Source: Neisseria sp. Marseille-Q6792 (GTDB lineage Bacteria; Pseudomonadota; Gammaproteobacteria; Burkholderiales; Neisseriaceae). From it: 64,000 bases of DNA. Shown here piece after piece: positions 17,437-25,764 of this stretch. The stretch is from NCBI RefSeq assembly GCF_943181435.1, contig NZ_OW969598.1, positions 1,674,001-1,738,000 on the forward strand, in the 5' to 3' direction. The position numbers and the translations under genes are program-made. Under the pieces are notes generated by a model. It searched no databases. It was given only the letters and a program-made list of their open reading frames with translations, and had not been told where the DNA came from. Within the stretch, counting starts at the first letter, position 1; each line of letters opens with the position of its first letter.

Positions 17437-18018
17437 ATGAGGAATGAGGAAAAACACGCCCTGCGCCGAGAATTGCGTCGCGCCCGCGCGCAGATGGGGC
17501 ATCAAGGGCGGTTGGCGGCGGGGCAAACGATTAACCGCCTGCTCAAGCGTTACATCAAAAAGGGGCGGAAAATCGGCGTGTATTGGCCGATGGGCAACGA
17601 ACTGCGGCTGGACGGCTTTGTCCGTGCAGCGCAAAAACGCGGTGCCAAACTCTATCTGCCTTATATCGAACCGCGTTCGCGGCGGATGTGGTTTACGCCC
17701 TATCCCGCCGACGGAGTAAAACAAGAACGCAAGCGCGGTAGGGCGAAGCTGCATGTCCCTCAGTTTGTAGGTTGGAAAAGGCGTGTGCATGATTTGAACC
17801 TCCTGCTTGTGCCAGTGGTCGGTATGGACAGGTTGGGCTACCGTTTAGGACAGGCAGGCGGCTATTACGATGCGACGCTCGCAGCGATGAAATACCGTTT
17901 GCAGGCAAAAACCGTGGGCGTGGGCTTTGCCTGCCAGTTGGTGGACAGACTGCCGGTCGAGGCGCACGACCGGCCTTTGGGCGGGTTTGTTTCGGAAGCG
18001 GGAGTATTGTGTTTTTAG
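17437..18018 (+). CDS. 5-formyltetrahydrofolate cyclo-ligase
   Basis: Converts 5-formyl-THF to 5,10-methenyl-THF with ATP. Encodes 193 residues from ATG 17437 (MRNEEKHALRRELRRAR); a longer reading from 17398 runs through a DNA uptake sequence and is unlikely. The diagnostic motif DRLGYRLGQAGGYYDATLA (family pattern RxGxGGGYYDR) is at about residues 130-148, and the N-terminal R-R-R helix fits. In many bacteria this gene follows 6S RNA; here 6S RNA is at 60201, so they have separated. Confidence 0.88.
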   Translation: MRNEEKHALRRELRRARAQMGHQGRLAAGQTINRLLKRYIKKGRKIGVYWPMGNELRLDGFVRAAQKRGAKLYLPYIEPRSRRMWFTPYPADGVKQERKRGRAKLHVPQFVGWKRRVHDLNLLLVPVVGMDRLGYRLGQAGGYYDATLAAMKYRLQAKTVGVGFACQLVDRLPVEAHDRPLGGFVSEAGVLCF

Positions 18019-18021
18019 GTG

Positions 18022-18056
18022 TTCAGACGGCATTTTGAACGGAAATGCCGTCTGAA
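18022..18056. terminator. inverted DNA uptake sequence hairpin
   Basis: TTCAGACGGCATTT and AAATGCCGTCTGAA arms around GAACGG, straight after the cyclo-ligase stop. Confidence 0.75.
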
Positions 18057-18078
18057 GGTGGAATATTGGGAGAAAAGG

Positions 18079-18669
18079 ATGTCGGAAAGGATAATACTGC
18101 CGGTCTTGTCATTGGGCGGCGTTCGTCTCGAACCGTTGGATGTGCATCATGAAACGGGTTTGCGCGAAGCGGTTTGCGATGGGGAGGTTTGGAAGCTGAG
18201 GGTAACGTCCGCGCCCCATCCGGATAGGGTGGCAGACTATATCGGAACAGCATTGGCAACGCGTTTGGCGTTTGCGGTTGTCGATGAAGAGGTGGGCAGG
18301 GTGGTCGGGACAACGGCGTATTATCATTTTGAACCGCAGATTCCGCGTTTGGACATTGGGTTTACATGGTATGCGGCATCGGCACAACGAACACGGATAA
18401 ACACCTGTTGCAAAATCATGTTGTTGGATTACGCGTTTGATGTTTTGTCATGTTGCTGCGTAGGGTGGCGTACAGATATCTTAAACCGTGATTCTCAACG
18501 GGCCATCGAACGGTTGGGTGCGGAAAAAGACGGCGTGCTGCGTATGCACATGCTCCGCAAAGACGGCAGTGTGCGCGATACGGTTGTATACAGCATGCTG
18601 AGGGAAGATTGGTGCAGAAACAGGGAAATCCTGACCGGCAGGTTGGCGGGATACGGCGTGCAGGTGTGA
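18079..18669 (+). CDS. GNAT-family N-acetyltransferase (RimJ/RimL-like)
   Basis: Encodes 196 residues from ATG 18079 (MSERIILPVLSLGGVRLEPL), preceded by GGGAGAAAAGG. Pattern of RimJ/RimL-type acetyltransferases: VRLEPLDVHHETGLREAV, the strand GRVVGTTAYYHFEP, IGFTWYAASAQRT (acetyl-CoA loop region), then DILNRDSQRAIERLGAEKDGVL. Substrate unknown. It has three adjacent Cys (CCC) near the middle, which is unusual for the family. Confidence 0.75.
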   Translation: MSERIILPVLSLGGVRLEPLDVHHETGLREAVCDGEVWKLRVTSAPHPDRVADYIGTALATRLAFAVVDEEVGRVVGTTAYYHFEPQIPRLDIGFTWYAASAQRTRINTCCKIMLLDYAFDVLSCCCVGWRTDILNRDSQRAIERLGAEKDGVLRMHMLRKDGSVRDTVVYSMLREDWCRNREILTGRLAGYGVQV

Positions 18670-19055
18670 GGCAGTATTTTTAAATTGAAGAAACTTAACA
18701 CAAGATGCTGACAATTTTTTAAAAATTAATATATAAATAGTTTCGATTGTTTATTTTATAAGAATTTGATATATATAAATAAATAACTATTTCTATTTTT
18801 TATTTCCTAGTCTTCACCCTGGTGCTTGGCAGAAAATCTTTGCATTTCTCAGTAAAATCCACTAAATTCACGATAACATATTATAAGCACCTGAAGCGGT
18901 GTCAGAAACCATACTTGCAACGCATTCCTAATCAAAAAAAACAGTGTATTCGGACACACACCATTGCTAGTTTTCTCTGCTTCCACAAGTCAGGCGTTTG
19001 TAGTAAGACGAATAATCATAAGGGCAGGATATGCCTGTTTTCTAGGAGTAGAACC
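18670..19055. other. AT-rich leader of mqo, no gene
   Basis: 386 bases with a strongly AT-rich first half (18710-18800) and an A8 run at 18937-18944. An open frame upstream of mqo here has no ribosome site and non-neisserial codons, so it is not coding. Several promoter-like AATATA/TATAAT-type words occur, none paired convincingly. Confidence 0.5.
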
Positions 19056-20519
19056 ATGGCTGAAGCAACAGACGTTGTGTTGGTGGGTGGAGGTATCATG
19101 AGCGCCACTTTGGGCGTGTTGTTGAAGGAACTCGAACCGTCTTGGGAGATTACCCTGATTGAACGGCTGGAAGATGTGGCTTTGGAGTCTTCGAATGCAT
19201 GGAATAATGCGGGTACGGGGCATTCCGCCCTGTGCGAGCTGAATTACGCGCCGTTGGGTGTAAATGGGATTATCGATCCGACGCGTGCCCTCAATATTGC
19301 CGAACAGTTCCATGTCAGCCGCCAGTTTTGGGCGACGCTGGTTGCGGAAGGCAAGTTGGAAGACAATTCTTTCGTCAATGCCGTGCCGCATATGTCTTTG
19401 GTGATGAATGAAGACCATTGTTCTTATCTTCAAAAACGTTATGACGCGTTTAAAACCCAAAAACTTTTTGAAAATATGGAATTTTCTACCGATCGGAACA
19501 AGATTTCCGATTGGGCTCCGCTGATTATGCGCGGCCGAGACGACAGTCAGCCTGTTGCGGCAAACTTTTCCGCAGAAGGTACGGATGTCGATTTCGGCAT
19601 GTTGACGCGGCAAATGGTGAGATATTTGCAGAAGAAAGGTGTGAAAACCGAGTTCGGGCAACACGTTGAGAGTATCAAACGTCAAAACGACGGTACATGG
19701 GAAATCAAAACGTCGCATATGAACAAACAGGAAGGCTTGGTTTTACGGACGAGGTTCCTGTTTCTCGGTGCAGGCGGCGGCGCATTGACCCTGTTGCAAA
19801 AGTCCGGGATTCCCGAGGGAAAAGGTTACGGCGGTTTTCCTGTTTCCGGCCTGTTTTTTAGAAACAGCAACCCGGAAACTGTCGCACAGCACAATGCAAA
19901 AGTTTATGGTCAGGCATCTGTCGGCGCGCCGCCGATGTCGGTTCCGCATTTGGATACACGCAATGTCAACGGTCAGCGTCATTTGATGTTCGGCCCGTAT
20001 GCAGGTTTCCGTCCCAATTTTCTCAAGCAGGGTTCGCTGATGGATTTGCCGCTGTCCATCCATAGGGACAATATTTATCCGATGATGTGCGCAGGTTGGG
20101 CCAACCTGCCATTGACCAAATACCTGCTGGGCGAATTGCGTAAAACCAAAGAACAACGCTTCGCTTCGTTGAGAGACTATTATCCTGAAGCAAATCCTGA
20201 CGACTGGGAACTGATTATTGCGGGACAGCGTGTCCAAGTGATTAAGAAAGACGCGAAAAAAGGCGGCGTATTGCAGTTTGGTACGGAGATTGTCGCCCAT
20301 GCCGACGGCTCGCTTGCCGCACTGTTGGGTGCCTCACCGGGTGCTTCGACTGCCGTACCGCTGATGATCCGTCTTATGCACCAATGTTTTCCCGAGCGTG
20401 CGCAATCTTGGAAATGCCGTCTGAAAGAATTGGTGCCCGGTTACGGTATCAAGTTGAACGATAACTCCGGAATGGCTGATGAGATTATTGCTTATACTGC
20501 TAAGATTCTGGGTATTTGA
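19056..20519 (+). CDS. mqo: malate:quinone oxidoreductase
   Basis: FAD enzyme on the inner membrane that oxidises malate to oxaloacetate and reduces quinone, replacing NAD malate dehydrogenase in Neisseria. Encodes 487 residues from ATG 19056, chosen for TAGGAG 8 bases upstream; the frame is open further back without signals. FAD motif VVLVGGGIMSATLG near residue 10, SSNAWNNAGTGHSALCELNY, and the C-terminal GASPGASTAVPLM. A strong terminator follows. Confidence 0.96.
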   Translation: MAEATDVVLVGGGIMSATLGVLLKELEPSWEITLIERLEDVALESSNAWNNAGTGHSALCELNYAPLGVNGIIDPTRALNIAEQFHVSRQFWATLVAEGKLEDNSFVNAVPHMSLVMNEDHCSYLQKRYDAFKTQKLFENMEFSTDRNKISDWAPLIMRGRDDSQPVAANFSAEGTDVDFGMLTRQMVRYLQKKGVKTEFGQHVESIKRQNDGTWEIKTSHMNKQEGLVLRTRFLFLGAGGGALTLLQKSGIPEGKGYGGFPVSGLFFRNSNPETVAQHNAKVYGQASVGAPPMSVPHLDTRNVNGQRHLMFGPYAGFRPNFLKQGSLMDLPLSIHRDNIYPMMCAGWANLPLTKYLLGELRKTKEQRFASLRDYYPEANPDDWELIIAGQRVQVIKKDAKKGGVLQFGTEIVAHADGSLAALLGASPGASTAVPLMIRLMHQCFPERAQSWKCRLKELVPGYGIKLNDNSGMADEIIAYTAKILGI

Positions 20520-20530
20520 TTTGTAATATA

Positions 20531-20568
20531 AAAAAACAGCGTTTTCATTTTTGAAAACGCTGTTTTTT
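20531..20568. terminator. bidirectional terminator between mqo and acp
   Basis: AAAAAACAGCGTTTTC pairs with GAAAACGCTGTTTTTT; A and T runs on both sides serve the two convergent genes. Confidence 0.9.
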
Positions 20569-20577
20569 GTTGCCTGA

Positions 20578-20952
20578 TTAACGTGGAGAACAGTCTTTGA
20601 AGACGATTTGGTTGTCAGGTGCGGTAATCATAATGGGCTGTTTGCGGTAGGATTTGCTGTCCATTGCGCCGGTGCTCAGCACATAACCGCCTTCTTTGCC
20701 GTAGAACGTGTCCATATTGTCGGATTTATCCAAATTGATGGGCATTTGCACGCGTTTGCCGTTGATGGCGGCAGAAGCGTATGTGGTCAGACCCTGTTTG
20801 TTGAAGCCGTAGGTTACTTTGACTTTTTTACCTTGCTGGCAGACGTAGCTGACGGTTTTTTTGGCAACGGTGGGGTTGTCCGTGCCGGCGGCGGCAGCCA
20901 TACTGCTGAGCGCGATTGCGGAAGACAGGATTGCGGTGGTCAGAAGTTTCAT
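20578..20952 (-). CDS. acp: adhesin complex protein Acp (MliC-like lysozyme inhibitor)
   Basis: Encodes 124 residues from ATG 20952, with a signal peptide of about 22 residues (LTTAILSSAIALSSMAAAA). The mature part has YVCQQGKKVKVTYGFNKQGL and a C-terminal KDC, giving two Cys that can pair. Known in meningococcus as Acp, a surface adhesin and inhibitor of human lysozyme with an MliC-like beta barrel. The longer reading to 21138 contains a DNA uptake sequence and is rejected. Confidence 0.93.
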   Translation of the reverse strand: MKLLTTAILSSAIALSSMAAAAGTDNPTVAKKTVSYVCQQGKKVKVTYGFNKQGLTTYASAAINGKRVQMPINLDKSDNMDTFYGKEGGYVLSTGAMDSKSYRKQPIMITAPDNQIVFKDCSPR

Positions 20953-21189
20953 TTTTATTCCTTTGGATAGATGTGGAGTTTGCCCGTTTCGGGCTATTTG
21001 ACATTTTAATGTCGGCGTATCTTGAAATAAACAGGAAATTGGATAAAGTTTGTAAAAAGGCAGGTTCGGGCGGTTCGGCGGTTTGATGCAGGGGCGGCAG
21101 GCGGGGTACGGCAGCCTGTCCGGTGTTTCAGACGGCATTGTTTGCGTTCTTCGGAAATAAAAAACCTCCGGACATCCGGAGGTTGCGGT

Positions 21190-21489
21190 TTAACCTTGTT
21201 TTTTTCTTTCAGACTTGGTCTGTTTGGACAATTCGGCATACAGGTCGGGATGGTGTTTTTTCAACAGGGCGGCGATTTCCATATCTTTTTTGTTGACTTT
21301 TGCTAAATCGAGGCATTCGATATGGACGAGGCGGAGCAGCTCGCGTACGGGCTTGGGCATCTTGCGTCCGGTTTCGTAGCGGGAACCGCCGGATTGCGTT
21401 ACGCCGACCTTGCCCCAGAAGTCTATCTGGTTAAGACCGGTTTTTTTGCGGATTTCTTTAATGTCTTCAATCTCTTCAAATACTTTCAT
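21190..21489 (-). CDS. HTH-type transcriptional regulator (XRE family)
   Basis: Encodes 99 residues from ATG 21489, with AAAGGAATTCCC just upstream. The helix-turn-helix is IKEIRKKTGLNQIDFWGKVG then VTQSGGSRYETGRKMPKPV, close to the Cro/C1 and DUF1870/YiaG type. It ends in a basic tail KQTKSERKKQG. Target unknown. It stands between acp and map, all on the minus strand. Confidence 0.8.
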   Translation of the reverse strand: MKVFEEIEDIKEIRKKTGLNQIDFWGKVGVTQSGGSRYETGRKMPKPVRELLRLVHIECLDLAKVNKKDMEIAALLKKHHPDLYAELSKQTKSERKKQG

Positions 21490-21633
21490 GGGAATTCCTT
21501 TTAAAGTTTGTTTGGTTGCCACGTAAATTTTAATTTGCTTTATTTTTGTAATGTGTCGAGTCAAGCCTGTTTTTATATTGCATATTATATCTGCCGTTTC
21601 TTTCAGGCGGCATTGTTTGTTTTTATAGGGGGG

Positions 21634-22413
21634 TTAGGGTTTGCCGGTGGCCGGGCTGACGGTGAGGATTTCGTAGCCGGTTTCGGTAACCAAAACTTCG
21701 TGTTCCCATTGGGCGGAGAGGGAGCGGTCTTTGGTAACCACCGTCCAGCCGTCGTTGAGGATACGCAGGTGGCGTTTTCCTTGGTTGATCATCGGTTCGA
21801 CGGTAAAAATCATACCCGGTTTTAGAATGGGGCCCTGTCCTTTTTTTCCGTAGTGCAACACTTGCGGGGCTTCGTGGAAACCGCGCCCGATGCCGTGTCC
21901 GCAGAATTCTTGTACAACCGAATAACCTGCATTTTCGGCAACCTGTTGGCAGGCGTAACCTACGTCGCCCAGTGTTGCGCCGGGTTTGACGGCTTCTATG
22001 CCCGCCATCATGGAGGCGTGGGTTACGTCAATTAGCCGTTGGGCGATGGGGGAAACTTTGCCGACGGTAAACATACGGCTGGAGTCTCCGTGGAAACCGT
22101 CTTTTTTGATGGTGAGGTCGATGTTGATAATGTCGCCTTCTTTGAGCGGCTTGTCGTCGGGAATGCCGTGGCAAATGACGTGGTTGACGGAGGTGCAGCA
22201 GGATTTGGGGTAGGGCGGGTTGCCGTAGTGGAGGGGGGCGGGATAGCCGCCTTGGACGTTGACGTGGTAGTCGTAAACGAGTTTGTCGATTTCGTCGGTG
22301 GTTACGCCGGGTTTGACGAATTGTCCGATGTAGTCGAGGGCTTCGGCAACGAGGCGGCCGAGTTCGCGCATTTTTTCGATTTCTTCGGGTGTCTTGATGA
22401 TAATGCCGTTCAT
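21634..22413 (-). CDS. map: methionine aminopeptidase, type I
   Basis: Removes the initiator Met from nascent proteins. Encodes 259 residues. Metal ligands and His are in CTSVNHVICHGIPD, INIDLTIKKDGFHGDSSRMF, GHGIGRGFHEAP, and FTVEPMINQG; the final Glu is in SAQWEHEVLVTETGYE. ATG 22413 with AAGGAATCATC upstream. Confidence 0.97.
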   Translation of the reverse strand: MNGIIIKTPEEIEKMRELGRLVAEALDYIGQFVKPGVTTDEIDKLVYDYHVNVQGGYPAPLHYGNPPYPKSCCTSVNHVICHGIPDDKPLKEGDIINIDLTIKKDGFHGDSSRMFTVGKVSPIAQRLIDVTHASMMAGIEAVKPGATLGDVGYACQQVAENAGYSVVQEFCGHGIGRGFHEAPQVLHYGKKGQGPILKPGMIFTVEPMINQGKRHLRILNDGWTVVTKDRSLSAQWEHEVLVTETGYEILTVSPATGKP

Positions 22414-22460
22414 GATGATTCCTTGGGTTTCCGGCTTATCTGCCGTACCTATTATCCGTG

Positions 22461-23021
22461 TCAGAAGAGGTTGTCGATGACTTCTTTATGGTTTTTTTGG
22501 GGGGTGTTTTGCGGTTTGTCTGTTTGGGTATGGTTTTCTTTTGGGCGTGCCTGTTCTTTGGGTGTTTCTTTAGGTTCTTCGGTATGGGGGATGTTTTTAG
22601 GCAGTACGGGGGTTTCTACGATTGCTTTTTCTGACTGGGGCGGCTGTTTGTCCGCCTGATCGATATTTGAAGGTTGCAGCTTGGTGCGCTGTTTCTTGGG
22701 CGCAGCAGGTAGCGGCAGTTTGTTGCCGTTCTCGTCCGTATCTTTTGTATCGTTTGTTTGCTCGGGTTCTGATGCGGCGGTTTGTTGGTTTACGGGTTGG
22801 ACGATATCTTGTCCGACTGTACCGTTCGGTCTCCAGATTTCGGTTTCGAAGATGCTGTCGGTGTGTGCTTGTTCTACGCGGAGGGTTTTGTCTCCGTTTG
22901 GATTAAATGTGCTGATGATGCCTGCAACCAATGCACCTATGGCTATGATGCTGACGAGCAGCAGGGTGCGGATGAGGATTTTTGGCGTCAGCCTGAAAGG
23001 TTTGCCGGTTTTTTTTGTCAT
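22461..23021 (-). CDS. single-pass membrane protein with Pro/Lys/Glu-rich tail
   Basis: Encodes 186 residues from ATG 23021 (MTKKTGKPFRLTPKIL). One membrane segment, about residues 17-38 (LIRTLLLVSIIAIGALVAGI), then a long hydrophilic region rich in Q, P, K, E and T ending KEVIDNLF. It looks like a periplasmic spacer protein anchored at its N terminus; no family recognised. It lies between map and the BON lipoprotein. Confidence 0.7.
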   Translation of the reverse strand: MTKKTGKPFRLTPKILIRTLLLVSIIAIGALVAGIISTFNPNGDKTLRVEQAHTDSIFETEIWRPNGTVGQDIVQPVNQQTAASEPEQTNDTKDTDENGNKLPLPAAPKKQRTKLQPSNIDQADKQPPQSEKAIVETPVLPKNIPHTEEPKETPKEQARPKENHTQTDKPQNTPQKNHKEVIDNLF

Positions 23022-23049
23022 TTTCGATTGCATTCGGTAGGGTAATCCC

Positions 23050-23079
23050 ATGCCGTCTGAAGGGTGGTTCGGACGGCAT
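23050..23079. terminator. inverted DNA uptake sequence hairpin (one mismatch)
   Basis: ATGCCGTCTGAA and TTCGGACGGCAT arms between the BON lipoprotein and the downstream membrane protein gene. Confidence 0.6.
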
Positions 23080-23088
23080 GGCGGCGGG

Positions 23089-23697
23089 TTAGCGTTGGAC
23101 GTAGTTTTGGTAGAGGGTGATGACTTTTTGTACGCCGACGGTGGTGCTGACTTTTTGGGTAATCTGCGCCTGTTCTTCGGGGGTGAGGATGCCCATAACG
23201 TAGGTTACATTGCCGTAGGTAACGATTTTGACGCGTGCCTGCGTGGCGGGGCTGATGCCCAGCAGCGTGGCGCGGACTTTGGACGTGTTCCATATGTCGC
23301 CGGCGATGTCGCCGGCGGTGCGCGGCAGGGAGGCGACGGTAATGTAGTTGTACACGCCTTCGGCTGCCTGTTCGGAACGTGCAATCTGACCGACGAACTG
23401 TTTTTCGCCTTCGGTGGCGACTTGTCCGAGCAGCAGCAGGTGGCGGTTGTAGCCGACAACGGAGATTTGGGGCGTGTAGCCTTTGGTTTGGTTGTTTTGG
23501 CGTAGGTAGGAGCGGGCGGTGGTTTCAATACGCAACGCCATTACGTTGTCGTCGGTTTGCGCGCCGGTGGTGCGGCGGTCGACGGCGGATTTCGCGCCGA
23601 CCGCCGCCCCGCCGATTACTGCGCTGACGCAGCCGCTAAGGGCAAGGCTGAAAATGGCGGCGGTCAGGATGCGGACGGTGTGCAGTTTGAGTTTCAT
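23089..23697 (-). CDS. BON-domain outer membrane lipoprotein (GNA2091 / DolP-like)
   Basis: Encodes 202 residues. Lipobox LSGC with Cys23. Two BON domains follow: one around TTARSYLRQNNQ to YNYITVAS, the second from TSKVRATLLGISPATQARVK to YVMGILTPEEQAQ. This is the family of E. coli DolP, which binds anionic lipid at division sites. The meningococcal protein GNA2091 used as a fusion partner in the 4CMenB vaccine belongs here. It is followed upstream by gmhA, yraN and rsmI as in E. coli yraLMNOP. Confidence 0.88.
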   Translation of the reverse strand: MKLKLHTVRILTAAIFSLALSGCVSAVIGGAAVGAKSAVDRRTTGAQTDDNVMALRIETTARSYLRQNNQTKGYTPQISVVGYNRHLLLLGQVATEGEKQFVGQIARSEQAAEGVYNYITVASLPRTAGDIAGDIWNTSKVRATLLGISPATQARVKIVTYGNVTYVMGILTPEEQAQITQKVSTTVGVQKVITLYQNYVQR

Positions 23698-23720
23698 CGG
23701 GGGCTTCCTTTCTTGGGCGT

Positions 23721-23755
23721 TTCAGACGGCATTGCTTTGCGCCATGCCGTCTGAA
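23721..23755. terminator. inverted DNA uptake sequence hairpin
   Basis: TTCAGACGGCAT and ATGCCGTCTGAA arms separated by 11 bases, six bases past the gmhA stop. Confidence 0.7.
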
Positions 23756-23760
23756 AAGGG

Positions 23761-24354
23761 TTACATTCCTTCAAACAATACGGAGTCGATACAGTCGCAC
23801 ATGGCGTGTATCAGCAAAATATGGTTTTCCTGAATGCGGGCAGTTCGAGGATAGGGAACGTTGAGTAAAACGTCGGTATCTTTGAGTATGGCGGCGATTT
23901 TTCCGCCGTCGCGGCCGGTCAGGGCGATGACGTGCATATCGCGTTCGTGTGCGGCTTTGACGGCTTCGATGACGTTGGCGGAATTGCCGGAGGTGGAAAT
24001 GCCGACCAAGACGTCGCCTGCACGTCCGAGCGCGCGCACTTGTTTGCTGAATACGTGGTCGAAACCGTAGTCGTTGCCGATGGCGGTCAGCGCGGAGGTG
24101 TCGGTGGTCAGGGCGACGGCGGCGAGTTCCATACGTTCTTTTTCAAAACGCCCGGTCATTTCGGCGGCGAAGTGCTGTGCGTCGGCAGCCGAACCGCCGT
24201 TGCCGCACGCCAGAATCTTGCCGTCGTTCATCAGGCATTGCAGCATCAGCTCGGCAGCCTGTACGGTCGGCTCGACCAGTACTTTTTCGGCTTCCTGCTT
24301 GGCACGGATGCTTTCGGCAAAATGGGCGGCAACGCGTTCTTGTAATGTCGTCAT
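23761..24354 (-). CDS. gmhA: phosphoheptose isomerase (SIS domain; DiaA-like neighbourhood)
   Basis: Converts sedoheptulose 7-phosphate to heptose 7-phosphate, the first step to ADP-heptose for LOS. Encodes 197 residues from ATG 24354 ([20 protein letters not shown]). SIS motifs: [43 protein letters not shown], and [10 protein letters not shown]. The same position in E. coli holds diaA, a DnaA-binding relative. As hldC is also in the window and LOS needs heptose, GmhA is preferred. Confidence 0.88.
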   Translation of the reverse strand: MTTLQERVAAHFAESIRAKQEAEKVLVEPTVQAAELMLQCLMNDGKILACGNGGSAADAQHFAAEMTGRFEKERMELAAVALTTDTSALTAIGNDYGFDHVFSKQVRALGRAGDVLVGISTSGNSANVIEAVKAAHERDMHVIALTGRDGGKIAAILKDTDVLLNVPYPRTARIQENHILLIHAMCDCIDSVLFEGM

Positions 24355-24358
24355 ATCG

Positions 24359-24706
24359 TCAACCTGTAATATTCTGTATCCACTCGGGCGGGCGGTTTCC
24401 TTCGATAAGTATCGCATCGAGGCGGCACGGTACGTTTGTCAACCTGTTCTGTTGCAGATAATACTCTACACTTCGTTGCAGTTTCAATAATTTGGACGGC
24501 GAAATGCTGTATGCGGCACCGCCGAATTGCCGATTTTTGCGGTATTTTACTTCAACAAACAGAATCATGCCGCCGTTTTTGACAATCAGGTCGATTTCGC
24601 CGTAGGCGCAGTGCCAGTTGCGGGCAAGCAGAGTGCAGCCTTGGGATTGGAGGAAGGCAAGCGCGGCATCTTCGCCTGCCTCGCCCTGTTTGTGGTTTAA
24701 GCGCAT
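24359..24706 (-). CDS. yraN: YraN family (UPF0102) endonuclease-like protein
   Basis: Encodes 115 residues from ATG 24706 ([20 protein letters not shown]). Restriction-endonuclease-like core visible as [31 protein letters not shown], then LFVEVKYRK (E-x-K pair). Four bases separate its stop from gmhA. Function unproven. A Correia element is 18 bases upstream and extends the frame falsely to 24796. Confidence 0.88.
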   Translation of the reverse strand: MRLNHKQGEAGEDAALAFLQSQGCTLLARNWHCAYGEIDLIVKNGGMILFVEVKYRKNRQFGGAAYSISPSKLLKLQRSVEYYLQQNRLTNVPCRLDAILIEGNRPPEWIQNITG

Positions 24707-24723
24707 AATCGGTTTAACCTTTA

Positions 24724-24828
24724 TATAGTGGATTAACAAAAACCAGTACGGCGTTGCCTCGCCTTGCCGTACTATTTGTACTGTCTGCGGCTTCATCGCT
24801 TTGTCCTGATTTTTGTTAATCCACTATA
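24724..24828. mobile_element. Correia repeat enclosed element, internally deleted form (105 bp)
   Basis: TATAGTGGATTAACAAAAAC ... inverted end TTTTGTTAATCCACTATA. It occupies the whole divergent region between yraN and rsmI, so it must influence or supply the promoters of both. Confidence 0.93.
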
Positions 24829-24854
24829 ATGTTTGTTTTTCAGACGGCATTCTT

Positions 24855-25730
24855 ATGTTTCAGAAACACTTGCAGAAAGCCTCCGACAGCGTCGTCGGAG
24901 GAACATTATACGTGGTTGCCACGCCCATCGGCAATTTGGCGGACATTACCCTGCGTGCTTTGGCGGTATTGCAAAAGGCGGACATCATCTGTGCCGAAGA
25001 CACGCGCGTTACTGCGCAGCTTTTGAGCGCGTACGGCATTCAGGGCAAACTCGTCAGTGTGCGCGAACACAACGAACGGCAGATGGCGGATAAGATTATC
25101 GGCTATCTTTCAGACGGCATGGTTGTGGCACAGGTTTCCGATGCGGGTACGCCGGCCGTGTGCGACCCGGGTGCCAAACTCGCCGGCCGCGTGCGCGAGG
25201 CCGGGTTTAAAGTTGTCCCTGTTGTCGGCGCAAGCGCGGTGATGGCGGCTTTGAGTGTGGCTGGTGTAGCAGAATCTGATTTTTATTTCAACGGTTTTGT
25301 ACCGCCGAAATCGGGAGAACGTAGAAAATTGTTTGCCAAATGGGTACGGGCGGCATTTCCTATCGTCATGTTTGAAACGCCGCACCGAATCGGGGCAACG
25401 CTTGCCGATATGGTGGAACTGTTCCCCGAACGCCGTCTGATGCTGGCACGCGAAATCACGAAAACGTTTGAAACGTTCCTAAGCGGCACGGTTGGGGAAA
25501 TTCAGACGGCATTGTCTGCCGACAGCAACCAATCGCGCGGCGAGATGGTGTTGATACTGTATCCGGCACAAAACGAAAACACCGGGGGATTGCCGGACTC
25601 GGCGCAAAATGTGATGAAAATCCTTGCTGCCGAACTGCCGACCAAACAGGCTGCCGAGCTTGCCGCCAAAATCACGGGCGAGGGAAAAAAAGCTTTGTAC
25701 GATCTGGCACTGTTTTGGAAAAACAAATGA
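24855..25730 (+). CDS. rsmI: 16S rRNA (cytidine-1402-2'-O) methyltransferase
   Basis: Encodes 291 residues from ATG 24855 (MFQKHLQKASDSVVGGTLYV). SAM-dependent TIM-like family with YVVATPIGNLADITLRAL, CAEDTRVTAQLL, VSDAGTPAVCDPG, and FYFNGFVPPKSGERRK. Methylates the ribosomal P-site decoding region. The product is of normal length and ends in KNK. Confidence 0.95.
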   Translation: MFQKHLQKASDSVVGGTLYVVATPIGNLADITLRALAVLQKADIICAEDTRVTAQLLSAYGIQGKLVSVREHNERQMADKIIGYLSDGMVVAQVSDAGTPAVCDPGAKLAGRVREAGFKVVPVVGASAVMAALSVAGVAESDFYFNGFVPPKSGERRKLFAKWVRAAFPIVMFETPHRIGATLADMVELFPERRLMLAREITKTFETFLSGTVGEIQTALSADSNQSRGEMVLILYPAQNENTGGLPDSAQNVMKILAAELPTKQAAELAAKITGEGKKALYDLALFWKNK

Positions 25731-25764
25731 TGCCGGACGGACCGGCACCATAGTGCGAACGGAA

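Noticed and set aside
18822..19055. Extended N terminus of mqo (78 more codons)
   Set aside because: No ribosome site, Cys/His/Lys-rich non-neisserial codons, and a good site precedes ATG 19056 where the FAD motif begins.
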